A stretch of DNA of 64,000 nt, taken from the NCBI RefSeq assembly GCF_026011715.1, contig NZ_BRVM01000010.1, forward strand, positions 62,001-126,000. The letters are read 5' to 3'. Numbering within the stretch: the first letter of the stretch is position 1; each line of letters begins with the position of its first letter. The position numbers and the translations under genes are program-made. Source of the DNA: Cytobacillus sp. NCCP-133 (GTDB lineage Bacteria > Bacillota > Bacilli > Bacillales > Cytobacillaceae). Below the pieces are notes generated by a model, which was not told the DNA's origin, did no database searches, and saw only the letters and a list, made by a program, of their open reading frames with translations. Of this stretch, positions 52,354 to 61,204 are shown piece after piece.

Positions 52354-54102
52354 ATGAAAGTAATTGCAAGTACATTAAATGCCAAATATATTCATACCAA
52401 TATTGCCATACGCTACTTAAAAGCCTATGCAGAGCCTGATTTTGATGTAGAATTGGCTGAATATACTATCAAAGATCCAGTCATGAATATTGTTACAGAT
52501 CTTATTCGCAAAAAACCGTCAGTTGTCGGTTTCAGCTGTTATATCTGGAATATAGAGGAAACCATTAAGATCATCAAAATGATTAAAAAAATTGACCCTT
52601 CTATACACATCGTCATTGGAGGACCTGAGGTAACTTATGATGTCGGTGAATGGATGGAGAAAGTAAAAGAATTTGATTTTATTGTGATCGGAGAAGGTGA
52701 AGAAACATTTAAGCAGTTATTAACAGAACTTGCGGGCGGCATGAATATGGAGCACGTACACGGTCTTGCTTTCAGGAAAAATGGAGAGGTTCAGGTTAAC
52801 CCCCAGCGGAACAAGCTGGATTTGCGCGAGCTACCATCACCTTTCCGATTTGAAGAAGATATTTCCCATCTATCCAAGCGTGTTACTTATATCGAAACAA
52901 GCCGCGGCTGTCCTTTTAGCTGCCAGTTCTGCCTTTCCTCTATTGAAGTGGGTGTGCGCTATTTTGACAGAGAAAAAATTAAAGAGGACATTCGGTATTT
53001 AATGAAAAATGGCGCAAAAACCATTAAGTTTGTTGACCGTACGTTTAATATCAGCCGCAGCTATGCTCTTGAGATGTTCCAATTTCTGATTGATGAGCAT
53101 TTGCCCGGAACTGTATTTCAGTTTGAAATCACTGCAGATATCATGAGGCCTGAAGTTATTGAATTTCTAAATAATGAGGCTCCTCCGGGATTGTTCAGAT
53201 TTGAGATTGGAGTACAGTCAACGAATGACTATACAAATGAACTTGTCATGAGGAAGCAGAACTTTGATAAGCTTTGCAGGACGGTAACAATGGTTAAAGA
53301 CGGAGGAAAAATTGATCAGCATCTTGATTTGATTGCAGGTTTGCCTGAGGAAGATTATCATTCCTTTAAGAAAACATTTAATGATGTTTTTGCCATGCGT
53401 CCAGAAGAGCTGCAGCTCGGTTTTTTAAAAATGCTGCGGGGAACTGGGCTAAGGCTAAGAGCAGAAGAACATCAATACATTTATATGGACCATTCGCCTT
53501 ATGAAATACTGGGAAATAATGTTTTGTCTTTTGATGATATTATTCGGATTAAACAGGTTGAAGATGTATTGGAAAAGTACTGGAACGATCATAGAATGGA
53601 CACATCTGTTGAATATTTAGTGACAAAAGTTTTTCCGACTCCATTTGATTTCTTCCAGGAATTCGGCAGCTATTGGGAACAAAAAGGATGGTCCCGAATT
53701 GGTCATCAGCTTGAGGATCTTTTCAGGCGTCTTATGGAGTTCCTGCAATCAAAAAGAATTGAAGATCTTGATGTTGTTGAGGGCTTAATGAAATATGACT
53801 ATATTTCCAGTCAAAAATATAAGCCAAGAAAGCCATGGTGGCAGTCTAGCTTTGAAAGAGCTGAAAGATCAAAGATCTACCAAAATCTCCTCCAATATCC
53901 GAATCAGCTTGGAGAAAGCTTTGCAAGCCTCAAGCTGAACGAAAAGGAAATCTATAAGCATACCTTGCTGGAAGGATTATCTTTTGATCTGGGCACGTAT
54001 TTAATTGATGGAAAACTTGAAAAGAAAGAAATGACTCTTCTTGCCCATTTTGATCCAAGTACTGAAAAGGTTAGTCTCTTCTTCGGATCACTTAACCAAT
54101 GA
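52354..54102 (+). CDS. B12-binding-domain radical SAM protein (DUF4080 type)
   Basis: The 582-residue protein has an N-terminal cobalamin-binding-like Rossmann domain (residues 1-140, HIVIGGPEVTYD) and a radical SAM barrel with the cluster motif RGCPFSCQFCLSS (three Cys) near residue 185. The C-terminal 150 residues match the DUF4080 extension of such proteins (recalled). It should use a 4Fe-4S cluster and S-adenosylmethionine for radical chemistry, perhaps methylation. AAAGGGAG precedes the ATG. It lies alone between the island and a convergent pair of small genes. Substrate unknown. Confidence 0.88.
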   Translation: MKVIASTLNAKYIHTNIAIRYLKAYAEPDFDVELAEYTIKDPVMNIVTDLIRKKPSVVGFSCYIWNIEETIKIIKMIKKIDPSIHIVIGGPEVTYDVGEWMEKVKEFDFIVIGEGEETFKQLLTELAGGMNMEHVHGLAFRKNGEVQVNPQRNKLDLRELPSPFRFEEDISHLSKRVTYIETSRGCPFSCQFCLSSIEVGVRYFDREKIKEDIRYLMKNGAKTIKFVDRTFNISRSYALEMFQFLIDEHLPGTVFQFEITADIMRPEVIEFLNNEAPPGLFRFEIGVQSTNDYTNELVMRKQNFDKLCRTVTMVKDGGKIDQHLDLIAGLPEEDYHSFKKTFNDVFAMRPEELQLGFLKMLRGTGLRLRAEEHQYIYMDHSPYEILGNNVLSFDDIIRIKQVEDVLEKYWNDHRMDTSVEYLVTKVFPTPFDFFQEFGSYWEQKGWSRIGHQLEDLFRRLMEFLQSKRIEDLDVVEGLMKYDYISSQKYKPRKPWWQSSFERAERSKIYQNLLQYPNQLGESFASLKLNEKEIYKHTLLEGLSFDLGTYLIDGKLEKKEMTLLAHFDPSTEKVSLFFGSLNQ

Positions 54103-54108
54103 AACGAG

Positions 54109-54139
54109 CAGAAAACCGGCCTAATGAGCCGGTTTTTTA
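54109..54139. terminator. Bidirectional terminator
   Basis: AAAACCGGC-CTAATGA-GCCGGTTTT then TT, between the radical SAM gene and the convergent small genes. Confidence 0.85.
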
Positions 54140-54289
54140 GCATTTATCCTCACTTTTCTTTTTACTATTTTCACTGTTCATAAATGGCAGTTCATACAGT
54201 TTGTTCGCATTCATATCGCCAAACTCCATACCAAATTCAACATTAGAAGATTTGTTATGAATGGCTTTTTTATGTTCCTTTTTATTCAC
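54137..54289 (-). CDS. Tiny protein with VEFGMEFG motif
   Basis: This 50-residue polar protein begins MNKKEHKKAIHNKS and contains VEFGMEFGDMNANKL. It starts with a GTG that overlaps by one base the stop of the upstream tiny gene, with GAGGGA about 9 bases before it. The EFxxEF motif is shared with its neighbour and with the protein at 12.1 kb. Function unknown; probably a spore-former-specific small protein. Confidence 0.6.
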   Translation of the reverse strand: MNKKEHKKAIHNKSSNVEFGMEFGDMNANKLYELPFMNSENSKKKSEDKC

Positions 54290-54450
54290 TATGCTCTTCC
54301 CTCACTCCCATGTTTGGAGTTGCGGTTTGCATGTTTCATTGGGTTTTCGCCGTAGCTGAATTCTGCTGAAAATTCAGATTCCTGAAGATTTTTCTTAGGT
54401 GTTTTACTGTATTTCTCAACCGCCTTATGTTCAGCTTTTCGTTTAGCCAT
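54289..54450 (-). CDS. Tiny Lys-rich protein with SEFSAEFS motif
   Basis: This 53-residue protein reads MAKRKAEHKAVEKYSKTPKK, then LQESEFSAEFSYGENPMKHA. A perfect AGGAGG lies 8 bases before the ATG. It is the first gene of a two-gene unit with the VEFGMEFG protein. It shares its MAK-basic start and EFxxEF motif with the protein at 12062-12241. No known family is recognised. Confidence 0.65.
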   Translation of the reverse strand: MAKRKAEHKAVEKYSKTPKKNLQESEFSAEFSYGENPMKHANRNSKHGSEGRA

Positions 54451-54599
54451 TTTAATTCCTCCTGACAAGAAAATTTTACTTTTTTAGTTTCCGTTTAAAT
54501 ATAAATTTAATTCCTGATCCTAACTTCCTTATTTTACTGCTTAAAAAACTCATAAAATCAAGTTCTCAGCAAAAAATAAACAAAAAAGGAATGAGCGCA

Positions 54600-54950
54600 G
54601 TGACTAACAAGAACAGCACAAACAAAAAGAACATTGGCATTGATCAAACTCTCCCGCACCAGATTGAGGCACCTAGCTTTAAGGATACAGGAATGGAGCT
54701 TCAGCCCCCTTTTGAAAATTCATTTGGAGTAACAATTGGGGACAGTAATTATTCCTCAGGCAACTCGCCTTTAGAAAACTGGAGCGACGAAACAGATCCC
54801 GCAGTAATGGCAGGAGACCAATGGGTCCATCCCACTAATGATATTGGATGGAATACAACAGAAAACAAAGAACTGCTTGAAAGCAAGAAACCGCCGCAAG
54901 GCTACCCTTTTATGCATCCAACAAAAGATGTAAGCCGCGGAACCGATTAA
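54600..54950 (+). CDS. Small acidic protein, possibly DUF3905 family
   Basis: The 117-residue soluble protein has several conserved-looking blocks: IDQTLPHQIEAPSFKDTG, GVTIGDSNYSSGNSPLENW, GDQWVHPTNDIGWNT and GYPFMHPTKDVSRG. The repeated HPT(N/K)D(I/V) suggests an internal duplication of a short motif. I think it is the DUF3905 family of spore formers, from memory only. GTG at 54600 is preferred, because AAGGA lies 9 bases upstream; an ATG three codons earlier is too close to it. Confidence 0.65.
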   Translation: MTNKNSTNKKNIGIDQTLPHQIEAPSFKDTGMELQPPFENSFGVTIGDSNYSSGNSPLENWSDETDPAVMAGDQWVHPTNDIGWNTTENKELLESKKPPQGYPFMHPTKDVSRGTD

Positions 54951-54958
54951 AGAAAAGC

Positions 54959-54997
54959 AAAAAGCGCAGTCGAACTTTCCGGTCTGCGCTTTTTTAG
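54959..54997. terminator. Bidirectional terminator
   Basis: AAAAAGCGCAG and CTGCGCTTTTTT arms between convergent genes. Confidence 0.8.
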
Positions 54998-56358
54998 CCT
55001 ATAATTACACGTTCTTTTGGGTAATGGAAATTTGGCTGCTTTTCTTTCCCGCCTATGATAAATAAGAAAGAAGTTAATCCTATGCGTCCAATGAACATTA
55101 ACGCCATAATAATGCATTTTCCTATATTAGATAGCTCAGGAGTAATCCCCATTGATAAGCCTGTTGTTCCAAAAGCAGAACAAACTTCAAAGAGGATTTC
55201 AATAATATGCAGTTCATGTTCAGTAATACTTAAGATCACAATGGAAAGAAAGCACATCCCCATTGCCAGCAAAGTGATTGCAAACGACTTAAGAATATCA
55301 TCCTCATGTATTTCCCTCTTAAATACTTTAATATCCCGGTTTCCTTTTGCAAAATGGTAAAGGAAAAGAATATTTATGGCAAAAGTAGTTGTCCGTATTC
55401 CTCCCCCAACCGAGCTTGGGGAAGCTCCAATGAACATTAAAAAACACATTGCTAGGAGCGACGGCATTGTAAACTCGCTGACATCCATAGTGGATAAGCC
55501 GCCGCTCCTTGTTGTAGCTGATTGGAAAAATGCATAAAAGAAGCTTTTATGCCAGCTCATATCATTAAAGTAATGTCCGAATTCCATAACAATCAAAATG
55601 ATTGTACCAAACACCAGAAGAACGGCATACGTTACTGTCGTCAGCTTTGCAAATAACGAAAATCGAAATGGCTGTTCATTATCCCATTGGTTTCTGAACA
55701 AATATGCCTTTGTTTCAATAAGGACAGGGAAGCCTATTGCTCCCAATGTAATCAGGATGATATTAATGATTTGGACAAAATAATCGCCAGCATAAGGCTG
55801 TAAAGATACACCTGTAATATCCATCCCTCCGTTTGTTGTTGCGCTTACAGAGGCGAATAGAGCGTGAAGAAAGGCTTGCTCGAAGGTGGAATAATATTTT
55901 AGAAAATGAAAGCCTAGGATTAGAGCTCCCAATGTTTCAATCACAAGGATAATTTTAATAATTTCCCTTATTAGGTTTACAAGTCCTGATAATGCATACT
56001 GATTATGATCCACCATAATCAGGCGGCGCCCCCGGAGTCCGATTTTGCGTCCAAGCAATAGCCAAAAGAAGGTACCCAATGCCATAATCCCTATTCCGCC
56101 AAACTGCAAAATAAACATGATGACAAAATAGCCAAAAACGCTGTATGTTTCTGAAATGTTTAGTACTGTCAGGCCTGTTACACTGACAGCACTAACTGCA
56201 GTAAAAACCGTGTCGATAAATGCAACTTCAACCCCAGGTTTATGTACTGCAGGTATTCTTAATAAAAGAACAGATACAGAAACTGCCAATAAATAATATC
56301 CTGATATTACTTGGGCAGGCGATAGTTTATCCAGCCAGTGTCTTAAGTCTTTCCACAT
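54994..56358 (-). CDS. ktrD: Potassium uptake protein KtrD (TrkH/KtrB family)
   Basis: The 454-residue transporter has four repeated membrane-pore-membrane units. The selectivity filters carry the conserved glycines: AVSVTGLTV, ATTNGGMDI, TRSGGLST and FGTTGLSMG. It imports K+ (and Na+) with a cytoplasmic KtrC-type regulator that is not in this window. The ATG at 56358 begins MWKDLRHWLDK, and the upstream frame adds a non-family tail. Position between sspD/sigI and ykrP matches B. subtilis ktrD. Confidence 0.93.
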   Translation of the reverse strand: MWKDLRHWLDKLSPAQVISGYYLLAVSVSVLLLRIPAVHKPGVEVAFIDTVFTAVSAVSVTGLTVLNISETYSVFGYFVIMFILQFGGIGIMALGTFFWLLLGRKIGLRGRRLIMVDHNQYALSGLVNLIREIIKIILVIETLGALILGFHFLKYYSTFEQAFLHALFASVSATTNGGMDITGVSLQPYAGDYFVQIINIILITLGAIGFPVLIETKAYLFRNQWDNEQPFRFSLFAKLTTVTYAVLLVFGTIILIVMEFGHYFNDMSWHKSFFYAFFQSATTRSGGLSTMDVSEFTMPSLLAMCFLMFIGASPSSVGGGIRTTTFAINILFLYHFAKGNRDIKVFKREIHEDDILKSFAITLLAMGMCFLSIVILSITEHELHIIEILFEVCSAFGTTGLSMGITPELSNIGKCIIMALMFIGRIGLTSFLFIIGGKEKQPNFHYPKERVIIG

Positions 56359-56998
56359 AATGCACCTGTCCCTTTCGAAATTTTTCCTAACCCTTATCAT
56401 AATGAATATACCCTTTTTTTAAAAGGGATATTAGGTAATTTGCAAGAAGTTTTTTATTTTAGGTTCTTTTCTCATAGATTATTGTTCTTGCTTTTGAATT
56501 TAGCCGTTGATTTTAGCACAAGGTACTTGCTTTCCGCGGGAAGGAACGGAAGCCTCCTCGACGCTCTGCATCTGTGTGGTCTCCCGCAGCACATTGAATA
56601 ATCTTTCTCGAATCAACACCGCATGAAGAACATGCGAATGTATCTTCGAGGATTAAATACCCTCCGCTCCAATCAACTCAGCAAATTTAACTAAGTTATT
56701 GAAAAATAACATACTTTATGAAAACAGCCTATTTTAATATATTGGAACAAGAAAACAGCCGGAAAACTACCTAAAGTTCCAACAATGAATGAAATAAAAA
56801 TAGGGCATCATATAGTAAAGGCTTGTCTGGAAAAATAAATGCAGTTCATGTAACAGATTTGTTATTGCAGATATTTGGAAGCAAAAAAACCCCTAATTCC
56901 TTGCCGAAAAAATTACCACTTATGAAACTCCCATTATTATTCATACTACAAATACAGGGGACAGAAACTCTGTAAGACCATAAAAGGAGTTGAATACG
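56359..56998. repeat. Gene-free region with a Bacillaceae-type GC-rich intergenic repeat
   Basis: About 56519-56605 reads TACTTGCTTTCCGCGGGAAG with GGAAGCCTCCTCGACGCTC and GGTCTCCCGC. This block is strikingly GC-rich for its setting and resembles a dispersed repeat common in Bacillaceae genomes (recalled). B. subtilis has ykrK and htpX in this interval; both are absent here. Confidence 0.5.
56942..56948 (+). promoter_or_regulatory. Possible forespore promoter of sspD
   Basis: CATACTA matches the -10 of sigma-G promoters and lies 50 bases before the sspD start; an upstream TATGAAA could be a poor -35. This fits forespore expression of SASP genes but is weak by itself. Confidence 0.35.
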
Positions 56999-57199
56999 AT
57001 GGCAAGAAGCAGCAATAAATTATTGGTACCTGGCATTGAACAATATATGGATCAGGTGAAATATGAAATTGCCCAGGAATTTGGTGTTCAATTAGGCTCT
57101 GATACTGTATCGCGTGCAAATGGATCTGTAGGTGGAGAGATTACCAAAAGACTTGTTCAGCAAGCTCAAGCTCAAATGTCCGGCCAAAACAACCAATAA
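56999..57199 (+). CDS. sspD: Alpha/beta-type small acid-soluble spore protein
   Basis: The 66-residue protein has the family's two DNA-binding segments: [20 protein letters not shown] (with the GPR cleavage site around EFG) and [17 protein letters not shown]. It coats spore DNA and protects it from damage. The ATG at 56999 is 9 bases after AAAGGAG. In B. subtilis sspD lies next to rsgI-sigI, as here. Confidence 0.95.
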   Translation: MARSSNKLLVPGIEQYMDQVKYEIAQEFGVQLGSDTVSRANGSVGGEITKRLVQQAQAQMSGQNNQ

Positions 57200-57217
57200 A
57201 AAATTAAATATAAATGG

Positions 57218-57245
57218 AAAAAAGTCCGGAGCAATCCGGACTTTT
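57218..57245. terminator. Terminator between sspD and rsgI
   Basis: AAAAGTCCGG-AGCAAT-CCGGACTTTT between convergent genes. Confidence 0.85.
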
Positions 57246-58347
57246 AATGTTTATTGTTATCTTTTTCTTTGTACTTTTGGGAATGTGGAGGTCCATTTTT
57301 CTTCCCGCTATTTTCTTTATGGCCCTTATCTTTTGCTTGTTTTCCGTTATTGGGGCCATGAGACTTACTATTTTTTTTTTCGTTATTATTATTACTATTG
57401 CTGCCTTTATTCTTTTCGCCTTGTTCTTGCTGGTTTCCATTATTCCTTTGGTTTTGTCTGCTTTCCTGCTTCCCGGCTTTTTTCGCCTGACCGGAAGGGA
57501 TATTCTTCATTTCCTTTTCCAAAGGCTTTTTCTGGGTTGCAGCGGGCTTTTCCTGCTTCTTTAATAGGCCTGGTGAAATTTCGGAAGGCTTATCGTTATT
57601 TTTATGGTTCTCTACTTTAATATTTGGCTGATCAGTTGAAGCAGGCTTTTCTTTTTTTGACGGCTTCTTGCTGTCTGCATTTAATTTACTTTCTTTATAT
57701 AATCCTGTGGTTTGCCCATTTTCAATTGCAGTTTCCCGGTCTTCTTCCGTTCCTTCAAACACCATGACTTTAAGCTGTTCGGTCTGGGCTGTTTCTTTAA
57801 TTACTTCCAATTCTGCTTCCAATTGTTTATCAGTTTCTATTTTATCTTCTGTAAAAACGGTAGCAATAACAATTTCTTTGTTTTCCGCCAAATACCCTTG
57901 CTTTTTTAGTTGATGAAAAATCTCGTCGGTAACATCCTGAATGCTTTTCTTTTTCCAATCCTGGATACTTTGGACAATACGCTCACCATCTTCATTAAAA
58001 GGCTCAAGCTTGATGACCTGATATTTTTCATTGACCCCTAGTTCAATACTCGGATTCACATCAATCGACATATAGGCATACACTTCATCGTTTTGATAGA
58101 ACGGCAGAAAGGAAACAACTGCTAACATGAGCGCAAAAGCCGCTGCAAATACGGCTTTACCTTTACATACATTAATGAGTGATAAAGGAGATGATTTATT
58201 TTCGCTTTTTTGTTCTATTGGGAAGAAATCAATTTCCTGACCGATTGCGTATACCCGGTTTTGTTTACGGGCACGCAGAAATTCTCCTTCCGGGGTTAAC
58301 ATCGTTAAAAAACGTTCGTTAATTTCCAAAATAATGCCTGTTTTCAC
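57244..58347 (-). CDS. rsgI: Anti-sigma-I factor RsgI
   Basis: The 367-residue single-pass membrane protein has an N-terminal RsgI anti-sigma domain (MKTGIILEINERFLTMLTPE), a membrane helix near residues 65-85, and an extracellular domain with AYMSIDVNPSIELGVN and VIKLEPFNEDG. The last 150 residues are low-complexity and rich in Lys, Asn and Gln, suited to wall contact. It holds SigI inactive until wall or heat stress. Its ATG overlaps the sigI stop by 4 bases. B. subtilis RsgI has the same layout. Confidence 0.95.
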   Translation of the reverse strand: MKTGIILEINERFLTMLTPEGEFLRARKQNRVYAIGQEIDFFPIEQKSENKSSPLSLINVCKGKAVFAAAFALMLAVVSFLPFYQNDEVYAYMSIDVNPSIELGVNEKYQVIKLEPFNEDGERIVQSIQDWKKKSIQDVTDEIFHQLKKQGYLAENKEIVIATVFTEDKIETDKQLEAELEVIKETAQTEQLKVMVFEGTEEDRETAIENGQTTGLYKESKLNADSKKPSKKEKPASTDQPNIKVENHKNNDKPSEISPGLLKKQEKPAATQKKPLEKEMKNIPSGQAKKAGKQESRQNQRNNGNQQEQGEKNKGSNSNNNNEKKNSKSHGPNNGKQAKDKGHKENSGKKNGPPHSQKYKEKDNNKH

Positions 58348-59090
58348 GTTTCCAACACCCCTTTGATATAATCCTTTAAATAAACATAATCACCAGCCAA
58401 AATTAATGAGATGGCAATAATGTACTTTCTATTTCTCTCTATTGTTTTTCTGCTAAGCGTTACATAGCTTTCTAGTTGTTTTATTGGAAGCCTTTTCTTT
58501 TCAAAAAGGATCGTTTTAAGATCATCATTTTCGACCAGAATCTTGGCAATTTCCATCGCATTTTTTCTGGCATCCGCATGTTTTGGAGACTGCTCAATCA
58601 GATCGTTGAAAGTAAGATCATATGCTTGCAGAATTTGTGTAAACTGCAGGATTTCTTCTCTTCTAAGTTCTTCATCGGTTTTCTTGCGATAGTCTTCAAG
58701 TGACAAGTCTTCTTCTATTGAGGATCCTGGCGATTCATCCTCGTCCAAAATAGAACTCCCATCAAAACTTAAGTTCTGATATTTTGCCTGCTTGCGAATA
58801 TAATCAATGACCCGCCTTTTTATCAATACTTCGGAAAAGCTGATGAGTGAACTTCCTTTTTCTGGAGTATATTTCTGAATTGCCTCATTAAAAGCAATGA
58901 GGCCAATGCTAAATTCATCATCCGATTCGTGAATATATCTTTTGCATACGGATGAAACGGTTTTAGCAATAAACGGTTTATACGAATCAATCAATGCATT
59001 ATGTAATGCTATATCTCCTTGCTGTATTAGCTCAACTTTCTCTTCAAGCGATCTTTTCCGCTTTTTAGCCATGAACAATAAACTTAGCAT
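58344..59090 (-). CDS. sigI: RNA polymerase sigma factor SigI
   Basis: This sigma-70-type factor of about 248 residues belongs to the SigI group: KPFIAKTVSSVCKRYIHESD, DEFSIGLIAFNEAIQKYTPEKGSS, ALIKRRVIDYIRKQAKYQ-like region 2 and the C-terminal SRKTIERNRKYIIAISLILAGDY. It controls heat and cell-envelope stress genes and is held by RsgI. The ATG at 59090 has AGAGGTGA well spaced; a GTG at 59099 aligns with the family start but overlaps that site, so the true start is open. A TATAAT lies about 30 bases upstream. Confidence 0.95.
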   Translation of the reverse strand: MLSLLFMAKKRKRSLEEKVELIQQGDIALHNALIDSYKPFIAKTVSSVCKRYIHESDDEFSIGLIAFNEAIQKYTPEKGSSLISFSEVLIKRRVIDYIRKQAKYQNLSFDGSSILDEDESPGSSIEEDLSLEDYRKKTDEELRREEILQFTQILQAYDLTFNDLIEQSPKHADARKNAMEIAKILVENDDLKTILFEKKRLPIKQLESYVTLSRKTIERNRKYIIAISLILAGDYVYLKDYIKGVLET

Positions 59091-59165
59091 TAGCCTCACC
59101 TCTTTTCAAAACACATTATATCATACGATGTTCCAACTGTTTTTTTAAGGGTGGCTATAGGATGA

Positions 59166-59198
59166 GGAAAAGAAAGCTGCTAAGCACTTTCTTTTCCT
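59166..59198. terminator. Terminator between the DUF5667 gene and sigI region
   Basis: GGAAAAGAAAG-10-CTTTCTTTTCC followed by TTTG on the plus strand; it follows the stop of the secreted protein gene. Confidence 0.7.
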
Positions 59199-59208
59199 TT
59201 GTTCATGA

Positions 59209-60489
59209 CTATTCGTTTTTACCTTTGTTTTCTTTCCCCTTGCCCTTAGCTTCCTGAGCTTTTTCTTTCCCTTTGTTTGCATGATTCTTTGCTTCTTCTT
59301 GTGTTGCTTCAACTTTTTGCGCTTGCTGTTGTTTAGCTGCTGCACGTGCTTCTCTTTCTGCCTTCTTGGCTTCTTCACGGGCTGCCTTTTCAGCCTCTCT
59401 GGCTTCTTCGCGTGCTTTTTTAGCTGTTTCTCTCGCCGCAGCTTCTTTAGCTTTTTCAGCTTCATGTTCCGCTTTCTTTTCAGCCTTTGCCTCGGATTTT
59501 TCTTCTTTTGAAACTTTTACTGGAGCAACAGCTGCAGCACCTTCCTCTTCCTCTTCCGTTTCAGCTACAGCATTTGTCTCAACTGCACCTTCTTCGGTTA
59601 TCCCTTCTTCAACTACAGCCTGATTTTCTTCTGTTGCTTCTTCCGGCTCATCATTTCCAGCATATTCTTCTTCAAGCTTAGCTAGTTTTTCAGCCCATCT
59701 TTCAGTAAATTTTTGAAGATTATTTTCAAGTGCAGTGATTGCTGGATGGTCTTCACCGAATCTTTCTTTGAATTTCTCCAAATTCTTCTTCATTGAATAA
59801 ATATTCTGGGCTAGTACTTCTTCTACTTCATCTACTTCATCTACTTCTTCTGAGGAGCCATCATCTTCAACCGCAGCATCTTCATCATTTGTTTCTTCTT
59901 TTGCTGTGTCTTCTTCACCTGCAGCTTCTTCTTCAGCTAACTCGTCATCTATATTTTCTTTTGTGTTGTCATCGTCAGATTTTAGCTCTTCATTGTCATC
60001 ATCTTTGTCATCATTTGCAATACTGTCCGCATTTTCTATGTTTTCTAGTGCTTTTTCAATCGCCGTCAATGCTTCCTCCTCTTTTCCTTCAGCAAAAAGG
60101 GCTTCTGCTTCTGCAAGGCGCTCTGCAGCATATGTAGCTAGTAACTTGGCTTCTTTTTCTTCATCAAAAGTAAGAGCAAGCTTTATTTTCTCTAATGCAA
60201 GCTTTGCAAAGTAGAAGAAGCTCCCAGGCATTAATGACGGCTTTTCAGCTTCTATTCCTTGAAGGTGTTCCTTTGCATTTTCTACACCTGCAACAGAATC
60301 CAGATCTTTTTCTGTTGAAACAGCTAGATCACCAGCAATTTCTGTTTCGAGGTCAACTGTATTATATTCAGAATCATTATTTTCATTTGCAAAAACACTT
60401 GTTGTCGAGAATGTAAATGTTCCTGCAATTACTATAGCTAGTGTGCTCTTGGCAATCTTATTCATTTCTTTGCTTGATAAAAATTTCAA
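59209..60489 (-). CDS. Secreted DUF5667-type protein with charged repeats
   Basis: The 426-residue exported protein has a signal peptide (residues 12-35, cleavage after VFA). A DUF5667-like domain follows (MPGSFFYFAKLALEKIKLAL, AERLAEAEALFAEGKEEEA). An Asp/Glu-rich spacer of about 100 residues comes next, then a second helical segment (NLEKFKERFGEDHPAITALE) and a Lys/Glu/Ala-rich coiled tail with repeats of AREEAKKAE type, ending GKGKENKGKNE. It is probably wall- or spore-associated. The TTG start is supported by a GGGGTGA site. It lies directly upstream of sigI-rsgI, perhaps in the same stress response. Confidence 0.82.
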   Translation of the reverse strand: MKFLSSKEMNKIAKSTLAIVIAGTFTFSTTSVFANENNDSEYNTVDLETEIAGDLAVSTEKDLDSVAGVENAKEHLQGIEAEKPSLMPGSFFYFAKLALEKIKLALTFDEEKEAKLLATYAAERLAEAEALFAEGKEEEALTAIEKALENIENADSIANDDKDDDNEELKSDDDNTKENIDDELAEEEAAGEEDTAKEETNDEDAAVEDDGSSEEVDEVDEVEEVLAQNIYSMKKNLEKFKERFGEDHPAITALENNLQKFTERWAEKLAKLEEEYAGNDEPEEATEENQAVVEEGITEEGAVETNAVAETEEEEEGAAAVAPVKVSKEEKSEAKAEKKAEHEAEKAKEAAARETAKKAREEAREAEKAAREEAKKAEREARAAAKQQQAQKVEATQEEAKNHANKGKEKAQEAKGKGKENKGKNE

Positions 60490-60595
60490 AGTCTTTCACC
60501 CCATGTTTTTTTTAAGCGGCCGCTTGATTCATTACAAAGTTACGGAAATGGGAAGGGGTTTTGTGGGGGTATAAAAAAAATTTATTTGAAAATAG

Positions 60596-60642
60596 AAAAA
60601 AAGCTTTAACAGAACCAGGTCATCTTGGTGTGTTAAAGCTTT
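60596..60642 (-). terminator. Terminator of small membrane protein gene
   Basis: AAAGCTTTAACA and TGTTAAAGCTTT arms, followed on the minus strand by a run of T. Confidence 0.75.
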
Positions 60643-60727
60643 CATTATGACTTGCATTGTAAACCTGCATAACCCAGTAAGGAGAACATTTATAGCTTTT
60701 AGGGATAAAACAAAATGACGCTTGGCT

Positions 60728-61204
60728 TCAATTCTGTACAGCATTCCTCCTCCATTTTAAAAGTATCCATCTAATAAAAAATCCTGTAATTAAACCTGGA
60801 ATAACAAAAATCATAGGAAGAAAGACCGGCCCTACTAATACGCCAAATAAAGTTAGTTTTGTCGAGTACATAAGCCCTACAGTTATAAAGTAGGCACTAA
60901 ATACAAAGGGAAGAAAAGACAATTGTTCGTCTTTTGGCATTGCGCTTCGGTAGGCATCCCACATTGCAAACATATACAGACACGGGTAGAACATAAGCCA
61001 TTGATAGTTAAGAACATTGATGGCACTGTTAATTTCCCCCGTAAAGCTAAGCATAATAGCGGAATTGAAATGGCTGTATATATTAATGATAAATTCAAGC
61101 GCAACAAATAAGGTCCCTTTCCAAAGCTGGCCCATTAATAATTGGCTAAAACCGGGAAGTGCAATGCTCCATAAGACTGCTTCTAGTTTACTGAGATTTT
61201 TCAT
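60728..61204 (-). CDS. Four- to five-helix membrane protein of unknown function
   Basis: The 158-residue protein has a TM2-like opening (ALPGFSQLLMGQLWKGTLFV) and further helices near 62-82, 102-120 and 125-150. The PGFSQL-GQLWKG pattern is common in small membrane proteins of bacilli, but I cannot name the family. The ribosome site is weak. It is transcribed in the same direction as the DUF5667 gene but separated by a terminator. Function unknown. Confidence 0.7.
   Translation of the reverse strand: MKNLSKLEAVLWSIALPGFSQLLMGQLWKGTLFVALEFIINIYSHFNSAIMLSFTGEINSAINVLNYQWLMFYPCLYMFAMWDAYRSAMPKDEQLSFLPFVFSAYFITVGLMYSTKLTLFGVLVGPVFLPMIFVIPGLITGFFIRWILLKWRRNAVQN

Noticed and set aside
57204..57620. 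Hydrophobic plus-strand frames opposite rsgI
   Set aside because: Mirror of the Lys/Asn-rich RsgI tail; RsgI overlaps sigI and is the real gene.
59205..60100. Repetitive TTC/CTT-rich tract resembling a repeat array
   Set aside because: The periodicity follows Glu/Lys/Ala codons of the secreted protein, not a DNA repeat or CRISPR; no spacer structure.
59281..60416. Several plus-strand Leu/Phe/Ser-rich frames
   Set aside because: They are reverse-strand images of the Glu/Lys/Ala-rich secreted protein; the real gene has a signal peptide and a ribosome site.
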